Assembly: GCF_028898945.1 (NCBI RefSeq)
Contig: NZ_CP118607.1
Span: forward strand, 4,884,001-4,948,000
Length of the DNA: 64,000 nt
Source: Pseudomonas sp. PSKL.D1
GTDB lineage: Bacteria > Pseudomonadota > Gammaproteobacteria > Pseudomonadales > Pseudomonadaceae
Direction of reading: 5' to 3'
Made by a program: the position numbers and the translations under genes. Under the pieces are notes generated by a model. It had not been told where the DNA came from, made no database searches, and worked only from the letters and a program-made list of their open reading frames with translations. Below are positions 19,415-31,500 of the stretch, in pieces; position 1 is the first letter of the stretch; the number at the start of each line of letters is the position of its first letter.

Positions 19415-19530
19415 TTAAACACCGGTAACAGGGCCGTTACTCGGGTGAGACTGGCCAAAATGCGTCGCACTTTGCCTACACGCCGCGCCAGCTCCGGGGT
19501 CGCTGTGACCGCCACCAGCAGGGAGCATTC

Positions 19531-22500
19531 ATGGACGCCATTGTTGTAGCCGATAAGCAAACCTCCGTTGCCACCCAGAACGCCTGGGGCAATATCACCC
19601 TCAATGACCCCGGCGTGGTGCAAATGCCGGTTGCGCCCGACCAGGTGGCCAACGTCACCCGGCGGGGCCAGGACCTGGTAGTCACGCTCAAATCCGGGGA
19701 ACAAGTCACCGTCGGCAACTTTTTCGCCGTGGACCAGGCAGGCGTGGGCAGCGACATGGTCTTTGTGGGCGAAGACGGCACTTTGTGGCACGCGGGCTAT
19801 GATGCCAACGCCTTCACCGGTTTCACCTTCGAGGAAGTGGCCTCGCTCGATCAACTGGTCGCCGGGATCGGTGTGGCCGGCAGCGCCACCTCGACTTTTG
19901 CCATTGCCGGCCTCAGCCTGCTCGGCGCTGGCGGTATTGCGGCCGCCGCCGATAACAACAGTGGCAGCAGCAGTAGCGGCGGCTCGGAGCCGGGGGACAC
20001 AACACCACCCGCAACGCCCATCGACCTGTTGGTATCACCGGACGGCCTGCGCGTCACGGGGCGAGGTGAAATAGGCAGCACCGTGAGTATCCGCGATGCC
20101 GCCGGCAACCTGATCGGTACCGGTACGGTGGGTGCCGACGGCACTTTCGACGTCAGCCTCGACTCGCCCCAGACCAATGGCGGCAACCTTGGCGTTACCC
20201 TGACCGACAGCGCCGGCAATACCTCAACGGCTGGCAGTGTCACTGCGCCGGTCGTCGACAGCAGCGACACCACCCCACCCGACCCCGTCAGCGACCTGGT
20301 GATCGCTTCCAGTGGCCTGCAACTCAGCGGCCGTGGCGAAGCAGGCGCCACCGTCACGGTGCGCAATGCCAATGGCGACTTGATCGGTACCGGCGTGGTT
20401 GGCAATGACGGCACCTTTACCATCGACCTCAACCCCGCCGCCGGGCCGGGGGAACAACTCAGCCTGGTACAGACCGACGCCAGCGGCAATGCTTCCAGCG
20501 CCGTCTCCATCGATGTGCCGCAAGCGGCCGCCCCCGAAAGCCCTACCGATGTGGCCATTTCTGCCGATGGCACTACTGTCACAGGTAACGCGCAGCCGTT
20601 CTTTCGCGTGTTCGTGCGCAACTTCCGCGGGCAAGTGATTGGCAGCGCGCAAGTCGAGGCGGATGGCACCTTCACCATCACCCTTGACCCGCCTCATACC
20701 GACGGCGAGCTACTTGAAGTAGTGGTTACCGGCAGTGATGGTGTGTCGTCCGAACCTACCGAGGTGACCGCCCCGGACATCACGGCTCCGGACACCCCGA
20801 GCGAACTCACCCTCAACGCCAGCGGCACAACGCTGACAGGCCGGGGCGAAGCAGGCACCACGGTTGAAGTACGCGACAGCAACGGCAACGTGATTGCCAC
20901 CGGCACCGTTGGCCCAGACGGCACCTTCGCACTCACGCTTGACCCACCGGCCGCTGACGGCAGCGCGCTGCAAGTGGTGCTGACCGATGCGGCGGGCAAT
21001 GCTTCCCAGCCCGGCCAGGTGACCTACCAGGACCTGCAAGCCCCTGCGCAGCCAACCGACCTCGCCTTGGCGGACGGCACCACCCTCACCGGCCGCGGCG
21101 AACCTGGGGCAACCGTGCAGGTACGCGACGCCAACGGCACGGTGATCGGCACTGCGGTGGTAGGCCCGAATGGCGACTTCAGCCTGACCCTCACACCCGC
21201 CCAGGCCAACGGTGAAACACTGGATGTGCGGCTGACAGATGCCGCCGGCAACACGTCGTCACCGTTCGAATTCGTAGCCCCGGACACCACACCGCCCGCC
21301 GACGTCAGCGATATTGCGGTCGGTAACAGTGGCCAACTGCTCAGCGGCCGTGGCGAAGCAGGTGCCACGGTCGAGGTACGCGATGCCAATGGCGATGTAA
21401 TCGGCACTGGCGTGGTCAGCGCCAGCGGTACGTTCATCATCAGCCTCGCCCCTTCCGTGCAAACCGGCGCACAGTTGAGCGTCACGCAAACCGACCCCAG
21501 CGGCAACGCCTCGGGCAGCGTGCCGTTCGTGGTGCCGGCACTCACGGCCCCCGACAGCCCGACCGAATTGGTGGTCAACGCCAACGGCACCAGCCTGAGT
21601 GGTATCGCCACCCCCAACTACCTGATTGAAGTGCATGATGCCAATGGCGCCCTGCTGGGTGTGACGGTGGCCGGTCCGGACGGTACATTCACCCTTGTCC
21701 TCAATCCACCGCAAGCCAACGGCGAGCTGCTTGAGGTCACAGCGACCGATCTGAATGGCGAATCCTCCCTGCCTGCGTTGGTCACCGCCCCCGACATCAC
21801 ACCCCCCTTGGCCCCCAACGAACTTGCCGTCAGTGCCGACGGTAGCGTGGTCACCGGCCGTGCAGAGCCTGGCAGTACCGTGCGCGTGCTTGCCGCTGAT
21901 GGCACCGAACTGGGTAGCGTGGTAGTGGGCGCCAGCGGCGCCTTCGGCATCCCGCTTAGCCCACCGCTGGTGGACGGCGAGCAGTTGCAAGTCACTGCCA
22001 CCGATGCCGCTGGCAATGCTTCCACCGCTGGCAACGTCACCGCCCCCGACCTTGGCGCCGTCGACAACACACCACCGCAGCCGGCTTCCGACCTGGCCAT
22101 CAGTGCCGACGGCAACACCGTATCCGGCCGTGGCGAAGCAGGCGCAACGGTCACCGTGCTCAACGACCAAGGCCAGGTTTTGGGGACCGGTACCGTTCAA
22201 CCCGATGGTAGCTTTACCCTGCAACTGAACGCACCCGTGGTCGATGGCTCATCGCTGCAAGTGACACTGACCGATGCCGCCGGCAACGTCTCCACGGCAA
22301 GCCCGCTGACCGCCCCTGACTTGGTAGCGCCACAGCAACCCACCGGCTTGAACCTGAGCGAGGGTGTAACCCTGACCGGCAACGCCGAAGCGGGTGCCAG
22401 GGTGGAAGTGCGCGACGCTGACGGCAACCTGATCGGCAGCGTTATCGCCGAGCCTGACGGCACGTTCAGCCTGACCCTCAGCCCTGCACAGGCCAATGGC

Positions 22501-25500
22501 GAGAGCCTGGCCATCCGCGTGATTGACGCTGCAGGCAATAGTTCGCCGCCTTTGAGCTTCATCGCACCGGATATCACCCCGCCAGAACTGGTCACCGACA
22601 TAGTGGTGGGTGACGGTAGCCTGGTGCTGGCCGGGCACGGTGAAGCGGGCGCCACCGTCCAGGTGCGCGACCTCGACGGGAACGTCATTGGCTCCGGTAT
22701 CGTCGCCGCCAACGGCACTTTCCTGATCAACCTGGACGCTGCAGTCGCTGCAGGCGACATCTTGAGGCTGGTGCAGATCGACCCGGCCGGCAACCCGTCC
22801 CCCACGCTCAGCATCATCGTATCGGCAACCCCCGTACCGGAAAGCCCCAGCAATTTGGTGGTCGCCGCCGACGGCGCTTCAATCACCGGCAGCGCGCCGG
22901 TCGGAAGCCTGGTGGAAGTGCGTGACGCCAATGGCAACGTGCTGGGCAGCATTCAAGCCGGCTCCGACGGCACCTTCAGCATCCCCCTCAACCCCGCCCA
23001 GGCCAACGGCGAACTGCTCGACGTGGTGGCCATCGACACGGATGGCAACAGTTCACTGCCAACGCCGGTCACCGCACCCGACATTACGCCGCCAAACGAA
23101 GCCAGCGACCTGCAACTCAGCGCCGACGGTCTGACCCTGAGCGGCCGTGGCGAACCCGGCGCTACCGTGCAGGTAACCGCCGCCGACGGTACCGTGTTGG
23201 GCAACGCCCAAGTGGAAGCGAACGGTACCTTCACCGTCACCCTCAACGCCGCACAAACCGACGGCCAGGTGCTGGACGTGGTGCTACGCGACGCTGCAGG
23301 CAATACCTCCACTGCCACCCTCACGGCGCCCGACCTGGATGGCCCGCTGCAACCCTCGGCCCTTGCCATTGACGCGGCAGGCCTGCACCTGACCGGCCAA
23401 GGCCAGGCCGGCTCGATCGTAACCGTGCGCGCCGGCGACGGCACCGTACTGGGCACCGCCACGGTCAATGCCAACGGCCAGTTCGACGTCACCTTGAACA
23501 CGCCGCAACGCAATGGCGAAAGCCTGACCGTTGACGCCACCGACAACCTCGGCAACAGCGCTGGCCCCGTTAACTTCACCGCCCCCGACAGTACCCCGCC
23601 GCAGGCGGTCGGCAACCCTGTGCTCGATGCCAGCGGCACCACCCTGAGCGGCTCCGGTGAACCCGGCGCCACCGTAACCGTCCGCGGGCCAGACGGGGCC
23701 GTGCTGGGCACCGCCCAGGTCACCCCGGGCGGCACCTTCGAGGTCACCCTCGACACGGCCCAGACCAACGGCCAGGCATTGACCGTTGAACAACAGGATG
23801 CCAGTGGCAACGTCTCCACCAGCACTGGCGTGCGCGCACCGGACATTGAGGCCCCCGGCATCCCCGGCAACCTCAGCCTGTCGGCTGACGGTGCCTGGCT
23901 GATCGGTACCGGTGAGCCCAACACCCAGGTGCGCGTGTTCATCGTTGGTGGCATGGTGCTGGGCACCACTGTGGTCGAGGCGGACGGCAGCTTCCGCGTG
24001 CCGCTCGACCCGCCGCAGCTCAATGGCCAGACCTTGTCCGTCACGCAAATGGACACCACCGGCAACGTATCCCCGGCTGGCACGATCACCGCCAACGATC
24101 TCGAAGGACCGCTGCCGGCCAACAGCATGGAGCTGACTGCGAACGGCACGTTGCTCAACGGCCAGGGCGAACCCAACGCCACCGTCATAGTGCGCGACAC
24201 GGCCGGGATAATTCTGGGCGTTTCCGTAGTGAACGGCGATGGCACGTTCACCGTCTCCCTCAACCCGGCACAAACCAACGGTGAAACGATCTCGGTCGTG
24301 CTCATCGACGTCGCCGGCAATGCATCGCCATCGGCGCCCTTCACCGCCGATGACACCTCTGGCCCCGTCGCCGCAACCGGGCTGCAGGTCAGTGCCGACG
24401 GCACTACCCTGCAAGGCACTGGCGAAGTGGGTGCGACCGTGGAAGTGCGCACGGCCAACGGCACACTGCTGGGGACTGTGGTGATACCGGCAGGCGGCAG
24501 TTTCATGGTTGCACTGACGCCGCCCCAACTCGACGGCCAGGTGCTGGACGTAACCCTGACCGACACCGCCGGCAACCTCTCGACAACAGCCCAGGCGACC
24601 GCGCCCGATATCACTGCGCCCGCGCAGCCCACCGACCTGGCCGTAACGCCTGACGGCCTTGCGCTCACCGGCAATGCACCCGGTGCCGCCTCGGTGTCGG
24701 TAACCGACCCCAATGGCAATGTCACCACCGTAGCCGTCAACCCGGACGGCAGTTTCAGCGTGCCGCTGGCACCTGCGTTGCTCAATGGCGAAACCCTGAC
24801 CGTTGTTGTCACGGATGCAGCGGGCAACAGCTCAGCGCCATCGTCTGTCGATGCCCTCGACACGACAAGGCCGCTGCAAGCCGAGAACCTCACCGTCAAT
24901 GCGGACGGCACGATCGTTGGCGGTAACGCTGAACCTGGCAGCACCGTGATCGTGCGTGACGCCAGTAACACCATCATCGGCAACGCCACGGTCAGGCCCG
25001 ACGGTACCTTCACCGTTGACGTCAGCCCGGCACTGGCCAGTGGCGAAACCGCGACAGTGGTGGTGCGCGACCCAACCGGCAATCTTAGTGATCCTGTGAC
25101 GGTCAGCGGCCCGGACGGCACCGAAGTCGCCACCCCCGCCAGCCTGGCCATCAGTGCCGACGGTTTTGTGCTCACCGGCGTAGGTACCGTGGGCTCGCTG
25201 ATCACCGTGACCTCCAGCGGCACCACGCTGGGTACGGCCACGGTCGGCAGCGACGGCACCTTCCGGGTGTTCTTCAGTACTGCCCAGCTCAATGCCCAGA
25301 CCTTGCAGGTCAGCGCGCGCCTGGACGCTGGCGGCAGGCCTTCGATACCCGCCTCCATTGTGGCCAACGATACAACCGCACCGGACGCGCCCAACCAGCT
25401 CAACCTCGACCGCAGTGGCACCACCCTCACCGGCCACGGCGAAGTGGGTGCCACTGTGCGGGTGGTGGATGCGCAGGGCACATTGCTGGGTAGCGGCACG

Positions 25501-28500
25501 GTAGGCAGCAACGGGCTGTTCACCGTCACGTTGGTCCCGCCGCAAGCGAACGGCCAGAACCTCACCATCACCCAGGCCGATGCCGCCGGCAACACCTCGC
25601 TGGCTGCCACGCTCCAGGCCGCCGACCTGCAGGCACCCGATGCGGCCACCGGCCTTGGCCTGAACAGCGCCGCCACAGTAGTCAGCGGCCAGGGCGAAGC
25701 AGGCGCCATCGTCACCGTGCGGGATGTGACGGGCGCGATCCTGGCTACCGGCACGGTCAACCAGAGCGGCCAGTTCCAGATCACCCTGCCCAACGCACAG
25801 ACCACCGGCAGCCCACTGCTGATCACGCTCACCGATGCGGCTGGCAACGTGTCCGGGCCGGCCAGCCTACTGACCCCGGACCGTACCCCGCCAGCCGCCG
25901 TGACCAATACCTTGCTCAGTGCCGATGGCCGGCAGTTGTCCGGCATCGGCGAGGTAGGCGCCACCGTGCAGGTGCGCAACGCTGCCGGCACCGTAGTAGG
26001 CACGGCGATAGTAGGTGCCGACGGCCGCTTTACGGTGACCTTCGATACGCCGCAAGCCACCGGCCAGGCGCTCGGCGTCAGCCAGGTGGACGCAGCAGGA
26101 AACACGTCACCGGCCATCAGCCTGCTCACCTCGGACCTCACTGCACCAGCGGCACTGACCAATGTGGTACTCAACAACAACGGCCTTACCCTGACCGGCC
26201 TGGGTGAAGCCGGTGCGACTGTGACCGTGCGCGGCCCGGACGGCACTATCATCGGCACAGGCCTGGTGGCCGCCAACGGCAGCTTTACCCTGACGTTGAA
26301 CAGCGCCCAGCTCAATGCCCAACTGCTGAGCGTGACCCAGACCGACGCGGGCAACAACACCTCGGTCGCGGTCTCGGTAACCGCCCCCGACCTTACGCCA
26401 CCGGCCGCCCCGACCGCGCTCAGCCTGGCCGCCACCGGCCTGCAGTTGAGCGGCAGCGCCGAAGCCGGCAGTACAGTGACCGTGCGCGACGCCTCCGGCA
26501 ACGTGCTGGGCACCGCCGTGGCGGGCAGCAACGGCACCTTCCAGCTCACCCTCAGCGTTGCCCAAACAAACGGCCAAAACCTGCAGGTTACTGCCACAGA
26601 CGCGGCAGGCAACGTTTCACCCGCCGCCACCCTCACCGCAGCCGACACTACCCCACCTGCCGCCGTCACCAACCTGGCCGTGGCTGCCGATGGCACGACC
26701 CTCACCGGTACCGGCGAAGCTGGCGCCACGGTGACTGTGCGGGCCTTGGACGGTACTGCACTGGGAACGGCAACCGTAGGCGTAGACGGGCGTTTCAGCG
26801 TCACCCTGTCGCCCGCCGCGCTTGCCGGTGAAGTGCTCAGCGTGGTGCAGGCGGACACTGCCCTGAATGCCTCCCCGGCCCTGACCATCACCGCCCCCGG
26901 CAACCTGGCCCCGGACATCCCCGGCAACCTGGTGTTGTCTGCCGACGGCCTGACCGTCACCGGCAGCACCTCGCCGGGCAGCACGGTGAACGTGTACGGC
27001 CCCAACGGCGTGCTGCTGGGCACCGCCGCCGCCAACAACGACGGCACGTTCAGCGTCAGCCTCGCCAACGCACAGGCCAACGGTGAAACCCTGCAAGTGA
27101 GTGCAGTCGGCAGTGACGGCAGCGCTTCGCTGCCGGCCACCTTGCTGGCCCCGGACACCACCGCACCGCTACCGCTGACTGGCCTGGTGTTGTCTGCCGA
27201 CGGCCTGACCCTCACAGGCCACGGCGAACCCGGAGCCACCGTGACCATCACCGGTACCGGCGGGGCCGAGCTTGGCACCGCCGTGGTCGATGCCAATGGC
27301 AACTTCAGCGTTACCCTCGGCGCCGCACAACTCAATGGCGAACTGCTGGGTGCCAGCCAGTCGGACGCAGCGGGCAACGAGTCCAATAGCGTCAGCCTGA
27401 CCGCCCCCGACCGCATTGCCCCCAACGCCGCTGCCAACCTGGCGTTCGCCAGTGGTGGCAGCCTGCTCAACGGTACTGGCGAAGCCGGCAGCATCGTCAA
27501 AGTGCTGGCCGCCGACGGTACGTTGCTGGGCACCGGCGTAGTCATGGGGGATGGCACCTTCCAGATCCTGCTCACCAGCCCGCAGGCCAACGGCCAGCAG
27601 GTGCAAGTGGTGCTGACCGATGCCGCCGGCAACCAGTCGGGCGCCAGCCCCATCACCGCGCCCGACACCACGCCACCCGCGGCTCCGGGTTCGCTGGCCA
27701 TCTCCAGTGACGGCATTACCCTCACCGGGCGTGGCGAGCCCGGCGCCGTAGTCAGCGTGCGCAACCCGGCAGGCGACGAAATCGGCACCGCCGTGGTGGA
27801 TGCAGCCGGGCACTTCACCGTCACCCTCACCCCGGCGCTGGGCAACGCCGAACTGCTCAGCCTTACCCAGACAGACAGTGCCGGTAACGTGTCGACGGTA
27901 GCGACGCTGCAAACGCCGGACTTCACCCCTCCTGCCCAGCTCACCAACGTGGTGATCAATGCCGACGGCAGCGTGGTCAGCGGCCAAGGCGAAGTCGGCG
28001 CAACGGTGACCGTGACCAACGCAGCCGGTGTAGTGCTCGGCACTACCCTTGTGCAGGCCGATGGCAGCTTCCGCGTCGAACTCACCCCCGCGCAAATCAA
28101 CCTGCAGGTGCTGGCCGTGCAGCAGGCCGACCCGCCCGGCAACATCAGCCTGCCGGTAAGCGTGACCGCACCCGACCTCACCCCACCGGACGCCGCCACC
28201 GGGCTGCACCTGAACGCCGCCGGCGATCAGCTGAGCGGTACCGGCGAAGCAGGCACAACCGTAAGGGTCTACCTGGGCACGGTGGAAATCGGCACGGCCA
28301 CGGTCGCCGCCAATGGCACCTTCGTGGTCAACCTGGGTACACCGCAGCTCAACGGCCAATTGCTGCAAGTGACGCTGGAAGACACCAGCAACAACCTCTC
28401 GACCGTCGCCACCATCACCGCCGCCGACACAACGCCACCGGCCACGGTCATCGCTGCGCTCAACGGCAGTGGCACACAACTGATCGGTACCGGCGAGGCC

Positions 28501-31500
28501 GGCGCACGCATCACGGTGATGAACAACCTCGGCAACATGGTCGGCCAGGGCACCATCGACCCGGACGGCAACTTCGTGCTCGATCTCACTACGGCGCAGA
28601 TCAATGGCGAAGTACTGACCGTCGTTGCCCAGGACGCAACAGGCAACCCGTCTGCCCCGCTCCAGCTCACTGCGTCCGACCTGACGCCACCGGCCACGCC
28701 CACCATCCTCACCCTGACAGGCAACGGTACGCTGCTCAGCGGCACTGCTGAAGTTGGCAGCGTCATCACCGTGCGGGGGCCAGACAACAGCTTGCTAGGC
28801 ACCGTGACCGTTCCGGCGGGCGGTGAGTTCGTGGTGGTGCTGAGCCCGGCACAAATCAATGGCCAGTTGCTGACCGTGATTGCCACCGACGCGGCGCTCA
28901 ACGCTTCGCTGCCCGCGTCGTACCAGACTGTGGATAATTCCCCCCCTGACCCTGTGACCGACCTGGCGATCAATACCGGTTACGACACGCTGACCGGGCG
29001 GGGTGAGCCAGGTGCGACCGTGGAGGTCTACCTTGGCAACGACCTGATCGGTACCGGCGTAGTCAGCGCTGCCGGCACGTTCTCGATTGCACTGGCACCG
29101 ACACCTGGCGCGGATGCCATCCTGACCGTTTTCCAGACTGACGCGGCTGGCAACGACTCGCTGGATACCACCTTCACCACGCCGCTAACCCCACCTAGCG
29201 CCCCTCCGACCAACGTAATACTGGCCGCAGACGGCGTTACCCTGACAGGCAACGCGGCCGCCACCTCAACCATTCGCGTGTACGACGCCAACGGCAACCT
29301 GCTGGCCACTGGCCTGGCCGGAATCGGCGGAACGTTCACGGTGACGCTGCCCAGTGCGCAACTCAATGGTCAGCAGCTGTCGGTCACTTCAGACCCATTG
29401 CTCGGTGACGAATCGCAACCGGTGTTTGTAGTGGCTGCCGATACCACGCCACCCGCCAACCCGGTGGTGACCTCGCTGTCTGCCAACGGCCTGGTGCTGA
29501 GTGGTACCGGTGAGGCTGGCGCGAATGTCACCGTGCGCGATGCCGGCGGCAACGTGCTGGGCACAGCTGTAGTGAACGCGGGCGGTGCGTTCAGCATCAA
29601 CCTGGCCAGTGCGCAACTAAATGGCCAGGTGCTGAGCCTTACCCAAACCGACGCTGCGCTGAACGTCTCCGGTGCCACCAGTTACACCGCACCTGACACC
29701 CAGGCCCCCGCCGCACCGACCAACCTGGCAATCAACGCCGCCGGCACCGTGCTCACCGGCACCGGCGAGCCGGGTGCAACGGTGACCGTGCAAGGCCCGA
29801 GCGGCCAGGTCGGTACCGCCGTGGTGCAATCCAACGGCAGCTTCAGCATCACCCTGACCACGGCGCAAAACGACGGGCAAGCGCTGGTGGTACGGCAGAC
29901 CGACGCGGCCGGCAACCCGTCCGGCAGCACCGGCATCACCGCGCCAGACACCACGCCACCCGCCGCCCCGGTCGCCAGCATCAACGCCAACGGCACCACG
30001 GTCAGCGGCTCTGGCCAGGTCGGTGCCACCGTCACCGTGCGCAACAGCGCCGGTACCGTGCTGGGCACCGCCACCGTGGGCAGCAACGGCCTGTTCGTGG
30101 TCAGCCTTGCCGCCGCGCAAGTCGACTTCCAGACGCTGAACGTCACCCTCACCGATGCCGCTGGCAACACCTCCACTGCCACCACGCTGAGCGCACCAGA
30201 CCTCACCCCGCCCGCCGCCGCCAGCAACCTGGTGATCAGTGCCGACGGCAGCACCCTCACAGGTACCGGCGAGGCCGGCGCCACCGTGACCGTGCGCAAC
30301 GCCAGCGGCACCGTGCTGCAAACGGCCACGGTGCAACCCAACGGCACCTTCACCGTCACCCTGAGCCCCGCCCAGGACAACGGCCAGGTGCTGTCGGTAA
30401 GCCTGACCGACCCGCGCAACAATACCTCCGGCAACGTCAACATCACCGCCCCGGACGTGGACGCCAACGCCCCGGTGATTGCCAGCGACAACCTGGCTAC
30501 CGCCACCGTAAACCTGGCGCCCGTGGTCGCGACGCAAACCTACAACGACAGCTTCTCTACCCTGCTGTCGGGCTTCAGCAAGACCTACACCTGGACGGTC
30601 GCGGCCGGCACCACGGTGGACCCGACGCTGACGCTGACCACCAACAGCGTGCTGGCTCTGCTCAACAACTCCACCTTCACCCTGCAAGTGAAGAACGCTG
30701 CTGGCGCCTGGGTAACCATCGCCACCGGCAACACCCAAGGCCTGCTCGACCTCATCATATTGCCCTTGGGCATTCAGGTGGACATGGGCACCCTGCAAGC
30801 GGGCGACTACCGCCTGACCGTCGCCAGCGGCGGCATCGGCCTGGTCACCACCGTCACCACCACGCTGGACATCGTCGCCACCAGCCTGACCCAGTTCACC
30901 GGCACCGGCACGCCGGTATCCGGCAACGTGATCAGCGACCCGGGCACGGACGGCACCACCGATTCCAGGGGGCCGGACAGCGCCGCCGTGCTGCAGGTGT
31001 TCAAGGATGGCAGTTACGTCGCCGCCGGCAGCGCCACCACCGTGCAGGGGCTGTACGGCACCCTGGTGATCCGCGCCGACGGCAGCTACACCTACACGCC
31101 CAACGGCACACCGTCGAGCGTCGGCAAGGTGGATGTGTTCAATTACCAACTGGTGCACGCCAACGGCCTCACCGACACCGCCACGCTGTATGTGCGCATC
31201 GACAGCCCGCAGGCTACGGAAATCTGGAGCAACACCAACCTCGGCGCACCCGCCACGGTGGTGGATGCGGTCAACGACATCGACAGCACCGGTATCACTC
31301 TGGTCAACCGTGAAAGCACCAGTAGCGCGACCCTGGGCACCTTGTCCTTGCCCGTGATCGGTGCCCGCAATGCGACCTACACCACCACCGTGGCCGCGGA
31401 CACCACCGCCGACCTGCAAGTGGTGGTCAACTCCACCAACCTGCTGACCCTGCTCGGCAACACCACCATCGCGCTGTATAAACTCAACACCACCACCGGC

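Noticed and set aside
22953..28199. A 1,748-codon open frame on the minus strand across the adhesin gene
   Set aside because: It is the mirror of the GC-rich tandem repeats: periodic codons keep the reverse frame open. The product is a low-complexity Val/Pro/Ser repeat with no start signal.
19996..30456. Regular spacing that could suggest a CRISPR or satellite array
   Set aside because: The units are 255 bp, coding and in frame with Ig-like motifs; there are no short identical repeats with unique spacers.
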